Source: Panagrolaimus kolymaensis (taxonomy: Eukaryota; Nematoda; Chromadorea; Rhabditida; Panagrolaimidae). Taken from it: a stretch of 64,000 nucleotides of DNA. The stretch's first letter is position 1, and every line of letters begins with the position of its first letter. Shown here one piece after another: positions 47,764-58,667 of this stretch. The notes under the pieces were generated by a model. It made no database searches, had not been told where the DNA came from, and saw only the letters and a program-made list of their open reading frames with translations. The stretch is taken from NCBI GenBank assembly GCA_028622995.1, contig JAJQJQ010000013.1, forward strand, positions 3,100,001 through 3,164,000. Reading direction: 5' to 3'. Position numbers and translations under genes: made by a program.

Positions 47764-49040
47764 TTAAACTGCAAATGGAAAGTCGACATTTCCTCCGCAT
47801 AAAACCAATCCAATATGTTTAAAATTTTTGAATTCATTTGGATATTTCATTACAGCTGCTAAAGGCATAGCAGCACAAGGCTCCACAACAACTTTCAATC
47901 GTTGCCAAATAAGTTTCCATGCTTCACGAATTTCTTCATCTGTCACAGTAAAAACTCGATGTTCGACATTCTTTTCAATTACTCTAAAACACCGTTCTCC
48001 AATGGCTCGAGCTCGACATCCATCTGCGATGGTTTCAAGGAAGTTTTGTGTTTCCCAAAGTGGTTTTCCAGCTTTTAATGATTTTTCTAATTCTTTTCCT
48101 TCCGGTTCAACACAAAAAACTAAAACATAAATATTTTTTTATTTAAATCATTTTTTTAGAGAAAATCAGACCCTTGACATTTGGATTTCTTTCTGAGAGC
48201 CATTGAGACGCTCCAGCTGCAAGACTTCCTCCACCAACAGCCAACAAAAACGCATCCATTTCAGGAACTTGTTCAGCAAATTCAATTGCCACTGTTCCTT
48301 GAGCTTCCACAACGCTCCAATTATCGAATGGATGAATGTAAGTTAGCTTTTCAGTTTCAGCAATTTTTAAGCATTTTTGAATTCTAAAAAACGTGCATTT
48401 TTCAAACTTTATTTTATTTAACATTCAAACTTACAAATCATCCAATGATCCAGGTGTAAAAATAACCTGGGCATTAAAACGTTGAATAGCATTAATTTTA
48501 GCTTTTGGAGCATCTTCTGGCACAACAATAACACATCTTTGGCCATTTTTTGAACAAGCATATGCAAGAGCTTGTCCATGATTTCCAGATGAAACAGTAA
48601 TCTTAAAATTTGAAATAAAATATTTTAAATAAAAAATGTTTTTGAAGCGCATCACCACAAATTGATTCCTTGACAATCAGGGATTTGTGAATAATAATGC
48701 TTTCTCCAATTTTAACTTACATATCCATTTGGAATTTCACAAAATGATTTCTTAGCTTCTTCGAGTGCTTTTGTTACCTAAAAATGTTTTTATAGAAAAA
48801 ATATATTTCTAGGAAAAAATTTACAATATTTACAGCTCCACGACATTTAAAACTTCCAGTTTTTTGAAAGTTTTCACATTTAAAGTATAATTTTGGACCA
48901 TTGCCGCCTTCACACATTTCTGAAATCATGGCATCAAGAGAAGTTGAAGTATAAACCGGAGTTCGATTGATAAACTTCTCAATTCTTCGATGAGCTTCTT
49001 CAATTCCAAAAGCGGTGAGACTATCATCGATGAAGTCCAT
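47764..49040 (-). CDS. Serine racemase / threonine dehydratase-like PLP enzyme
   Basis: Fold-type II PLP enzyme, probably cytosolic. Exons are about 49040-48834, 48779-48722, about 48606-48434, 48384-48173 and about 48122-47764, giving roughly 330 residues, the normal length of serine racemase. The PLP lysine is in TGSFKCRGA (S-F-K-x-R-G-A). SSGNHGQALAYA is the substrate-carboxylate loop, GGGSLAAG the phosphate-binding glycine loop, and LCGGNVD the conserved end. Members racemise L-serine to D-serine and/or deaminate serine or threonine. There is no ACT regulatory domain, which favours the racemase-type over biosynthetic threonine dehydratase. Residues alone do not settle racemase versus dehydratase. 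No frame lesions. Confidence 0.9.
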
Positions 49041-49769
49041 TTTTGTTTATTGTTGAAAAACAAAGAAGAAAGTTAAGAGTTGCTGGCTGTGTTAATGCCA
49101 AAATTAGTTAATAATACTTTACATACTATTGCTTTTATACCATTTTTTAATGCTTACATATGCTTAAAAATTTCGTAATAGAGATAACACAAGAAAACGT
49201 AAGCATTTTAGCTTTCCTCCGTAAAAAGCATTTTTTGAAAATAGTAAAGCTAGCTTCAAGAAAATTTTTTTTATTCATTATGATGTAATAAATTTCTAAT
49301 TGCAAACTTTTTTACCGGAAATTATCCGCCATTAACACCATAAACAAAAATTTAATGGAGAAAAAAAACCTATCGACGTCTAAAAAAAAAATATGAATCA
49401 GAATTTGTAAGACCATGAAACAGTTATCAACAACAAAAAAATAAAGAAACGCCCATTATTTTTTAATTGGTAAGCATCGTAAAATTATTTGATAAGCAAC
49501 GTTCGTTCTTTTTTTTCAGCTGAAAGTGAAAGAAAAATGTTACACCTTTAGTTTTGTGTTTTCCTGCGAAATGAACGACCAATGATGACAAAAGATGCAT
49601 TAAAAAATAAACCAAAAATAAGGGGTTTTTATTAATTTGCTTTTATTAAGGCAAAAATTATTAAAATACAGTAAATCGTGTTCACATTTTTTCAAACTAT
49701 ATTAATTTACTAAAAATAAAAATAACAAATAAAAAATTTTTATAACAATTTTCATTAAATTATTTTTAA
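49041..49769. other. Intergenic
   Basis: Upstream of the racemase gene (minus) and downstream of the small secreted peptide gene (minus). Featureless, with A/T runs. Confidence 0.45.
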
Positions 49770-50060
49770 TTATCCATGTCCTCCTCCACCATTGCATGCA
49801 GCACAAAATAACATGAATGAAGCCAATGCATTTCCACTTCCAATATTTCCTGGTGCAACTTGTCCATTCGCTAATAAACCTTGTTCGGGTTTATAAATTT
49901 GCCATGGATGACTAATTGGATTATAACTTGATGAATCATAAGAAGCCGATGATGGATAATAATTATAAGAACTTCCATAATATTGAGGAAATGATTTGGA
50001 AAAATCTAACATAAAAATAATGAAAAATAGAAGAAAAATATAAAAAAGTAAATATTTCAT
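49770..50060 (-). CDS. Small secreted Tyr/Ser-rich peptide
   Basis: Single-exon frame of 96 residues from MKYLLFYIFLLFFIIF, a strong signal peptide; an upstream ATG adds 11 non-hydrophobic residues and is less likely. The mature part is rich in Tyr and Ser (QYYGSSYNYYPSSASYDSSS), then PISHPWQIYKPEQGLL, and ends in a Gly/His tail (CNGGGGHG) with two or three cysteines near the end. This composition resembles small nematode extracellular or antimicrobial-like Gly/Tyr-rich peptides, but there is no family signature. It is divergent from the next gene, with about 220 bp between the starts. Confidence 0.6.
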   Translation of the reverse strand: MKYLLFYIFLLFFIIFMLDFSKSFPQYYGSSYNYYPSSASYDSSSYNPISHPWQIYKPEQGLLANGQVAPGNIGSGNALASFMLFCAACNGGGGHG

Positions 50061-50279
50061 ATTTTTTTTTGAACAAAAAAACAGTGAAAACAAAATGGTT
50101 AAATTATAGAAAACTTTTTGGACTTTTTAATAATAATATTTATTGAAAAGGGTTTTTATTTGAATGATTTATGAACTTTTTTGTCATCAATTTTTTTTTG
50201 AAACACATTCTGTTTTTGTTATTTTGCACAAAGTTTTTTATCACAGTGTAAAACAATTTATAAAAGAAATTATTGTCTC

Positions 50280-50954
50280 ATGATTCGAACGCCTTGGAAA
50301 AGAGTGGAATTGCAAAAGAAAAACATGAATTTTAATGAGTTTGTTTTAAAATTTTTTTGTTACACTTATTAGAAGTCGTTTTAAAAAAATGATTGTCTAT
50401 TTTTTGGACTTTATGCAAGTATAATAATCATAAACCAAAGTCATAAAAGTTTGAAAAGTTATAAATCTACTGCGACGACTTTGCTAAACTTAATTTAGAT
50501 TTTGTTTTAAACGTGAAAATGGAAGATAAAATCTTTTTTATTCTGCCTTAAAAAATGTTAAACACAAAAAATAAGAATTAAATAATAATAAAAAAAGTAA
50601 ATAAAAATCATTCTAATATAAAAAATATATTTAAAAAATAGTCATTACGAAATCACCTTTACAAATTACACATAGCATCACCTTTTTTGTTTGAAGGAAG
50701 TGTCAAACATCACTATTTTAAACCTTTCCTATTACTAGATATGCGCATTACTTTTCTAAATTTTAAATTCATCTGAAAAATGGGCCTTTATTAATTATCT
50801 ATTCATCTTTTTTTTTATTTACAGGCTTACAAGCGAACAACGTTTTATTCATCGGACTCAATTTACAAAACTTTTTGTAAAATATCCAACAAACTGGGAA
50901 GTTGCAGATATGCGAGGATATTCGAGAACTTATCCTCCATTCAATATTAACTAA
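50280..50954 (+). CDS. Two-exon small protein, unrecognised
   Basis: Exon 1 (50280-50338) reads MIRTPWKRVELQKKNMNFN. A 486-base intron (GTTTGT...TTTACAG) is followed by exon 2 (50825-50954) reading LTSEQRFIHRTQFTKLF, then VKYPTNWEVADMRGYSRT and PPFNIN before TAA. The codon split GA|G joins the frame exactly, for a 62-residue basic protein. Exon 2 has unmistakable coding composition; exon 1 is the best upstream partner but is less certain. There is no membrane segment or signal peptide. The size and basic, aromatic makeup suggest a small subunit, for example mitochondrial, but I do not recognise it. Confidence 0.5.
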
Positions 50955-51081
50955 TATGAAAAGTTTTATGTTAAAATTTTAATAAATTAAGCTACATATA
51001 TTAGAATATCATAATAAATTTTATTAAAATGATTCTTGTTTTATTTTCACCATAAATTCCACACTTTTAAGTTTCTTTTTA

Positions 51082-52790
51082 TTAGGAATTGCCGCTTTCT
51101 TCATCAAGTTTGCAAGCATGTGCATGAGTTTGTAATTTTACATAATAATTTCTTTCATTAATATTTCCAAAAATTGTAGCACCCAATGGATTTATTTTTT
51201 TTCCACAACATCCTTTCGTCGATTGAAGGCTGGAACATCCACGGCATTGAAAACCAAAATCACTGATGGAAGAAAATTCATAGAATAAATTTTTATGGAT
51301 TTGATGTGGAATAAATAAATTTGGTTTTTTCTTGTTTGGAACTGGACGAAGTTCAAATTCATGGGACTTTAAAATTATTTCACGAGACCAAGGTTTGCAA
51401 GAGTGCCCAATTTCAGAGAGTTCCACAAAATCTTCACCAAATTCGTTGGAATAAATTTTGGCATTCACATGCCTTTGACATTTTGATTTAGCTTTTAAAC
51501 ATTTAATACAAAAATAAATATTTGAATGAGAATTATAATTATAAATGTAACAATTTTCTTGGGTCTCCGAAGAGAAAACAGTCAAGCGTTTGATTTGAGT
51601 TCCATCATCTCTCGTAAAAATATCCAATTCGAAATTAGGTTTTTGGATAATTTTAGTTTCAAATTTTTCTTCCACAAATTTTTTCAACCCACAAATATGA
51701 GTTTTTCGATTCAAAAGTAAATATTCACCAATTTTTTCATGGTTTACAACTTTCGCGGTGACGAGATATTTTTTAGATTTATTTGCATTTTTGCATGCCA
51801 CACAAAAATATGTATTTCCTTCCGGGGAGTAACTTTTATAAACATAACATAATTCTGGATTTACGTCATCAAAAATAACCAATTGTTTGTATTTTCTTTG
51901 ACGATATTGACGTAGAAAAATTTTAAATCCAGAAAATTTAACTTTTTTCGATGGCGGAACTTTTTTGATTATTGATTGTTGTTGTCGCTCAATCATGGTT
52001 ATTGATTTGGAAATTGAGGGTTCTTCTTTTTTGATTGGGAGTAACCTGAAATTTGAGGAAGAAAAATTAAAAAATATTTGTATATTTCTTCGATAGTAAA
52101 ATATATTTTTATATTTATGAACTGAAAAATTTAGCAAATAGTAAATTAAAATAATTTTTATATATTCCAAAAATTTATTTTTATGAAACTTACGGTTTGC
52201 TTTCAATATAAATTGGTTTTGGTGGCAAAAGCTTGGAATCACTTGGATTAAATGATGAAGGTTTTAGAAACTTAACAATCTTAGGAACATTAAACAAATT
52301 TGGCGGTCTTGGACCATGAATTACAAGAATTTTTGATTTATTTTGCTGTTGAATTTTCGGGAATTTGGATGGAATTTTTGGTCTCTGTTGAATTTGAGAT
52401 ATTCCAATAAAATTTTGTGATGGCTTCTGCTGCATTGAAGGAAGCGCTTTAAACATAATTACTCGATTACAAGGTTGATTATTTTCAATTCTTTGTAAAG
52501 CGGAAATTGGTTTCATTCTAATTTCCCGTGGATTATCATCATCTTCCAATTTAATAACCGGTACATTAGAACGGGAATTAGAAGTTGAAGCAACAATGGA
52601 TTCAGAAAAATAGGATGATTCTTCTGTTTTTATATTTCTAAAAACAGAATCATAATAAAAAAATTAAACAAAAATAAATATATTCAAGAACATACAAATT
52701 TCTCTCAGTTTCTTCTTCTTTAATTTCTTTTTTGATTTCATTTTCACAAAAAGATAGTAATCCATTAATCTGTGTCGTCGATGGTTCCAT
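51082..52790 (-). CDS. Nuclear-type protein with three CxxC...HxC zinc-binding modules (FLYWCH-like) and many SUMO-site motifs
   Basis: Exons are about 52790-52697, about 52636-52196 and about 52047-51082. The N-terminal 200 residues are Pro/Ser/Gln-rich and disordered, and contain repeated psi-K-x-E motifs (IKKE, IKEE, IKTE, IKLE, and IKKEEPS in exon 3), the consensus for SUMO attachment. The C-terminal half holds three related units of about 85 residues. Each has a strand pair ending YFCVAC, YFCIKC or FQCRGC, followed after 35-45 residues by HIC, HSC or HAC. The spacing and the aromatic-rich lead resemble FLYWCH-type zinc fingers, which bind DNA or proteins. A role as a transcription or chromatin regulator is inferred. 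No close relative recognised. Confidence 0.7.
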
Positions 52791-53590
52791 ATTAATTTTT
52801 TTAATACCTTAAAACATTTTTTTATTATTAAATCCTGAATAAAAAGAAAAATCTTATTTTAAGAAACAAAAACTAAACAAATTTTATTTAAAAAGTGTAG
52901 CGTTGCAAGAACACATTTGCAATAATGGCGTTTTGCCAAAAATGTTAGAGAGGTAAATTGACAATCAAGGGAGTGGCGCAAAAAATTGTTAACCAATTAA
53001 AAATGTCTAACCATCCTGATTTCAAAATATTTTCTATGAACCTTTGCTTCATTCTAAAAAATTACAGATTATTCTATTACAAAATAAAAATTAAAAAATA
53101 TCAAGAAGCCACGAAAATATTTATGTTATTTTTTTTGGATTTTTGCCAAGTTTAAGTATCTACAGATTAATTTTCTTGGATTTTAGTTTTGAACTGTGAG
53201 AAAAAAATAGCTTAAAAAAATTCTCTTTTATATTTAATTGATACATTTTTTGTTTGCATTTTAATTAAAAAAAAGTCAAAGGTTATTAATGTCTCAGCCC
53301 TTAATTTTCCATTTTCATCTGCATCGAACGTTTCTGTGTCCTCTCTAACGCAAAAAAAGAAAGAATAGCGACAAACTCCAAACAAACAAACGTAAAAACC
53401 AAGAAAAGTTGCTTGGAAACGAAGAAAGTTTTTTACTACCTGCACTTAAAATTAAAACAAAAAAGGTGTGTTTTTTACCAATTCGAAACGTATTTTTTTT
53501 CATTTTTATTTCAACACAAATATTATTTCAAAATCGAAAAAAGCACCGGTGAATCAATTTATTTAGCGAAGATTTTTGGAATATATAAAA
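52791..53590. other. Shared upstream region of two divergent genes
   Basis: 800 bp between the divergent starts of the zinc-module gene and the alpha-kinase gene. A GC-richer patch around 53290-53420 precedes the kinase gene. Open frames here lack support. Confidence 0.45.
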
Positions 53591-55386
53591 ATGAGTAAGT
53601 TTTTCTTCTAAAATTTTACTTTGATGGAAAAATGCTTTCAGGTCATTTAGCCGAAATCGAAATTGCTGCAGAAAAAAATGAAATTTGTCGAAATGTTTTT
53701 CTATCCATGGGTAAAAATTATGGCGACGACAATGTTGATGGAGAAGAATTAGAAAAAAATTATGAAAAAGCCAGAGAATATCGAGATGAAAACAATGCTG
53801 TTTTTACACAACTTAAAAATGCTCGAAATTTAGAATTATGCTTTTTACTTGATGTGACCGGTTTCCATGTCTCCATATATCAAAGAAACATGCGAGAGAA
53901 TTCAAGATATAGTCTCTGATTTAACTACAGCCAATAAAATTACAAGTCAAAAAGGCCAAACTTCTCAAATTCGCTTAGCTTTGGTGGCGTATCGAGATTT
54001 TGGAGATGATCCCGAATTTGAAATCCATCCTTTTAATTCCTCGGTGGATGACTTCCAAAACTTCGCAGGAAAGCTTCAAGCCATGGGTGGCGGTGATTTA
54101 CCCGAAAATGTATTTGGTGAATTTGAAAAAGCTTTAGATCTCGATTGGAAAGATGAATATGATACTAAAGTTATTTTCCATATTGCTGATGCTCCTTGCC
54201 ATGGATCAATTTATCATGGAGAGCAAAATATGTTCGACGATCATCCCAATTATGATATCGATGGAAAAATAGGTAAACAAATTTTTGATGGATTGAGAAA
54301 CAAAAAAATCCAATATCATTTTGGTAAAATAGAAAAAGACACAGATAAAATGATTCAAAAATTTGGGCAACTTTATGGTCGAGGAATCGATAATTTTGAT
54401 ATAAAAGATGTAACAAATATGAGAAAATGTGTTCTTGCGGCGGTTAATAAATCCGTTCTTTCAACCATTTATTTTGTAAATAAAAAATATGGGTTATTGG
54501 AAGATTATGGAGAATTTCAACTTGATAAATCTGTACCAAATTGGAGTGAATTGAGTACTCTTGAAGGGAATATTTTGTCTTATCAAGAACCAATTTTGCT
54601 AAAAGACATTGAAAATTTTGTTTTTTTAAGCCAAAATTCTCCGGAACCAATAATGTTTAAAATTTCTCCTTTGCCTTATGCAAATTTTGATGGAAGCTTA
54701 GTTTATTATGGAAAAAATTTATCTATCAAAAACAATAAAGAAGAAAATGTTATTTTCAAAGAATATCCAAATTTTCAATTTCAATCAAGACCCATGCAGT
54801 TTTATAAAACTCAAAGCCAAATTTCAATAATCACAAAATATTTTGCAAATTTATTTAATCAAAAATTTGAAAACTCCGAAGAGGGTTTAATGTTTTTGGA
54901 ATCTAAAATTTTGAATTACCAAACCAAAGAAGGTGAAACGAGAATTGCAAGATAGAATTCCTGAAAGTGATGGAAAACTTATTACTTTTTCCAAACAAGG
55001 AGCTCATCCAATAACGGAAGAAGTGGCGAGAGAAAAAAAGATTGATCCTAAAATTATTCAAAAATTAGCTTCATTTTCTCATTTTACATTTAAAGTAAGT
55101 TTTTTAAGTTTTCTCGAAAAAATTATTTTTATTGGAAGAAAATTTTAAAACTAATTCTGTAATTTTTTTACAGGAAACTGATGGGTATATTCTAATCACA
55201 GATTTCCAAGGCATTAAAATGTCTTTCAACAATAAATTATTTTTCACTAATTCCACCATTCATTGCAAAGATAGTTTACGATTTGGCGATAAAAATGGTG
55301 GCAAACATGGAATGGATTTATTTTTTCATCGACATTTATGCAACCAATATTGCTCCAAATTAGGATTAAAAATTGTTGAAGATTAA
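53591..55386 (+). CDS. vWA + alpha-kinase protein (VWKA-type), two one-base frame breaks
   Basis: Exon 1 is just ATGA (53591-53594); exon 2 starts at about 53641 and joins as MSHLAEIEIA. A 65-residue helical lead is followed by a vWA domain: LCFLLDVTGSM (MIDAS, about residues 68-78), LVAYRDFGDD, AMGGGDLPENVFG and HIADAPCHG, exactly the vWA type paired with alpha-kinases. The alpha-kinase domain follows: ENVIFKEYP (N-lobe lysine), RPMQFYKTQ, LASFSHFTFK, ILITDFQG (catalytic Asp) and a zinc core made by the IHC histidine and HRHLCNQYC. Where active alpha-kinases have T-D-P-Q before IH, this one has TNST. About 550 residues. The frame shifts +1 twice: inside DVTGS (GGTTTCC, near 53860) and after KEGET (about 54925-54945). 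Confidence 0.85.
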
Positions 55387-55824
55387 TAAGCTTTGTAAAT
55401 ATTGTATTTTATCGAGAATAAGTTGTTTTGTAATATTAAAAAGAAATTTAATTTAACAGCTTTCTTTAATAAATTATCGTACATACTTAACTTCGAAGTG
55501 AATGGACTTTGAATTTTTTTTTAAATTTCTTTCGGACTTTTTTTTTAAATTTTCACTTTAAATGTTATTAATGTATCTCCCATTTTTTTCAAACGATTGA
55601 GCATTATCATTAAATTTTCTAATTTTATTAATCTGCCACAAAGGGAAATTTCCCTTTACCAGCAAATATCCATCAACTATGCAAGTATTTTTTGCTTGAG
55701 AATTTATCTCACTTTGCAAAAAATTAACAAAAAGCAATAAAATAATAAGTAAAAAACATAATTTTATTTTAGAAAGTATGTATTTTAAAGATAAAAAATT
55801 GCAAAAAAACAACAACAAAGAATT

Positions 55825-56082
55825 AAAATATTCAAAAAATATCGATGTGTTTTTGAAACAAAAAAATAATAAAGAATCCAAGTTTTTTGGTTGAGAAAAG
55901 AAAATAAAAACTGCACACAAAGCACGCACGTAAAAAAAATGAAAGAATGAAGAGAAAAACAATCAATAACTTTGTGGCTAGCAGCTAAAAAAAATGAAAA
56001 GCGAGCATTTTCTTTCTTCTTTTTTTAAAGCGAAATTAAGCTTTATTTTTCTTCTCGTGTTGAATGGTTTTTTGAATATTTT
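55825..56082. repeat. Foldback element, unit P1
   Basis: Begins AAAATATTCAAA (55825-55836) and ends with its inverse TTTGAATATTTT (56071-56082). The left half is purine/A-rich, the right half pyrimidine/T-rich, so the unit can fold on itself imperfectly. The centre has CAATAACTTTGTGGCT. About 258 bp. Confidence 0.75.
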
Positions 56083-56832
56083 AGCTTTATTTTTTTTCTT
56101 TTACAAAAATACGAATAACATAATATAGCTGCAAAAATAATGTCAGAATACAAAAGCAGTATGAAAAACAACCGCAGGACAAACATCTGATGCAATCTAA
56201 GCGAAGTTACTCGAGGAATTTATAGAAATGAGAAAGCTTTCAAGCAATTTAGATGCTTAAAAAATTACACGAGTCTCAAGGCTAAAATGACCATATTTCC
56301 ATATTGAGCACTAAACCCGATCAAATGGACTTCGGATTCGTTATTATTGGCACAAATTTACCCTAGGGATGAAGTTTTGCAAGCAGAATTCGAAATCTTT
56401 TGCGCCTGTGCCAGACCAAACTCCACTTTTTCAAAAATCGTGTTTTAGCAACTATCTTTAAAAATTCTTTTTACTTAATTAACTTTGAAGTGAGTGGATT
56501 TTGAGTTTTTTAATAAAATTTAGAATGTTTCTTTCGGACGTATTTCTTATTTAATTTAACTCTTTAAATGATATAGGGAATCGCCCGTTTTGTTCCAACA
56601 ATATTGATTGGTACATTTTAACAATAAAGTTTTTTATCCTTATAATATTGGGGAAGAATATTTTTTTAAGTCGGGAAAATTCAAAAAATTTATAAAAACT
56701 TTGGTATTTTTTGTTCAAAAAATTTGTTTCATTTTGCATAAAATTAATGAAATAGGCATCAACAAAATAACATTATTCCACAATAAAATGTATTTTATTA
56801 ATAAAAAATTGTTCAAAAAATATGTTAAAGTT

Positions 56833-57083
56833 AAAATATTCAAAAATAAACATGACTTTTTGAAACGAAAAACTTTTGAAATTAGGTTTTGTTGAAAGAA
56901 GAAAAAAAATGTGAGCACGAAGCAAGCACGTAAAAAAAAAATAAAAGAAAAAAAAATAATCAATAACTTTGAGGCTCGTGTGGCTCGAGAAAAAAAAACG
57001 TAAACAAAAAATTTTCTTTTGCTTTTTTATGTTTTTCTTCTTCTTTGCATTTTTTCCCGAGTTAGCTTATTTCTGAATATTTT
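56833..57083. repeat. Foldback element, unit P2
   Basis: Begins AAAATATTCAAA (56833-56844) and ends TCTGAATATTTT, one base off the inverse. The centre CAATAACTTTGAGGCT matches P1 in 15 of 16 bases. About 251 bp, same purine/pyrimidine partition. Confidence 0.75.
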
Positions 57084-57328
57084 GGCTTTATTTTTTCTAT
57101 TTGTTTTATTTATTTTTTATCAATAAATGAATGAGAGCTTCCAATAATAAAAATCTTTAAATGCAAATGAAGCAAAATATTTTTTTCTCTATTTATTTTA
57201 AAATCAAGCTTTATACTATCAATGTTTTTATTGTTAAATTAAACAAGAATCATTCATGAGTTAAAACTTTTTTAAAAACGGGAAATAAATTTTCTATTAT
57301 ATGAAGGAAAATAAATAAATATAGAAAT

Positions 57329-57575
57329 AAAATATTCAAACATGATAAAAAAAATATAATCTAAAAAAGACAACAATTTAATTGTTTTTAGTTGAAAAAA
57401 AAAAATGCATTAAAAGCATTTAAAAAAAACAAAGGAATAAACAATCAATACCTTTGTGGCTAATGTCGCTCGAAAAAAAAGCAAACAAAGAAAGTTTCTT
57501 TTTTTCTTTATCTTTTTTTTCTTTTTCTCTCCATATTTTCCGTGTTCACTTTATTTTGTGAGGCTTATTTTTTGT
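57329..57575. repeat. Foldback element, unit P3 (right end degenerate)
   Basis: Begins AAAATATTCAAA (57329-57340). The centre is CAATACCTTTGTGGCT, then TCGCTCGAAAAAAAAGC as in P2. The right terminal motif is lost. Confidence 0.6.
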
Positions 57576-57841
57576 TTTCCAAAGCCAAAGTAAATGGAAA
57601 GTTTATCTTTTTTTCCTGTCAAAACTAAAATTTGATCTTGTTAATTAAATTATTAATTTCAATTTTTTTCGTCAAGTATAAATACTCCGATGTCTAAATC
57701 TCAATGTCCAAGAATCTTTTTAAAACTTTTAATATTTTTTTTACATTTTTATCAATGAGTAAAGTTAAACAAAATCTTTATTAAGATAAGGTTTTATAAT
57801 TACAAAAATATTTCACATAAAAAACGAAAAAAATTTAAAAT

Positions 57842-58088
57842 AAAATATTCAAATATTTAAAAAAATATTATTGAAAAAAGAAGAGAGAAACCAATTGTTT
57901 GAGTGAAGAAATTGAACACAGAGTACTCAAAAAAGCAGAGAAAAAAGCAACGAGAAAAATAATCGATAACAAAGATGGCTGAAGAAAAAAAGCGTAAACA
58001 AAAAAAGCTTCCTTTCCTTTTTTCTTTTTTTATGTCGTTTCTCTTTGCATTTTTTGTCGGAGTTCATATTTTTTGCTTTGAATATTTT
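57842..58088. repeat. Foldback element, unit P4
   Basis: Begins AAAATATTCAAA (57842-57853) and ends CTTTGAATATTTTT (to 58088). The centre is AATCGATAACAAAGATGGCT. The open frame across its right half (MAEEKKRKQKK then a hydrophobic stretch) arises from the purine-then-pyrimidine layout and is not a gene. Confidence 0.7.
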
Positions 58089-58667
58089 TATTTATTTTTG
58101 TTTTGTTTTTTGTTTAAATATAAATTAAAAAAGGAGGCTTCTGACTTCAAAAATGCGAGTATAAAATACTAATAATATATTCTTTTAATATTTGTTATGA
58201 AATCTAATTTTTTACACCATAAACGTACATATTCTTTGCCCAATCAAGTATAGGTATTTTTGTGCCTTTATTTTTATGACGGATAAAACGTGAAAAAAAT
58301 ATAACATTCTCTTTATTTCAAATTCTCTTGCGTAAATTAAAGTTAAAGTAATAAATACAGTTTCAAACAAACTTAATAAGCCATTTTTCTTTGTAGAGTT
58401 ACAAATCACAAAAAAAGAAAGTATGGAAAAACAAAATACATATGTACTTCTTTTTTTTTCCAGCTCGGATTTAAAAAAATATCATAAAAACAAGTTAAAT
58501 TGATATACTTTATTAATCAAAAGAATTTATGAGTCTAGTAATAAAAAAATTACTATCAAAAGTATTATAAAAACTCAAGGAAAAAGTTTAATTTTTGTAA
58601 TGTATCAGAAAAGAATTGTCATCGTTTTTGTTTTAATATATCTTTCTTGCCCGCCCAATATTTACCA

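Larger units (their letters stand above)
55387..58667. other. Gene desert built of duplicated and foldback units
   Basis: No gene is supported. Two segments, about 55470-56090 and 56440-57110, are diverged copies of each other: they share AACTT-x-GAAGTGA-x-TGGA, TTTCTTTCGGAC, AAAATTAA-type tracts and AAAATATTCAAA at matching distances. Each contains a foldback element. Two further foldback units follow. An open frame with a hydrophobic, secretion-like stretch at 55558-55790 (minus; ends NGRYINNI) lies in copy 1. Its counterpart in copy 2 ends differently, so it is probably not a gene. Confidence 0.6.

Noticed and set aside
55558..55962. Signal-peptide-like small secreted protein
   Set aside because: The only ATG is far upstream in repeat sequence, and the duplicated copy at 56551-56739 does not preserve the frame.
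57975..58172. Open frame MAEEKKRKQKK followed by hydrophobic residues
   Set aside because: It lies inside foldback unit P4. The Lys-rich then Phe-rich translation is what a purine-then-pyrimidine repeat gives, and the frame is not kept in P1-P3.
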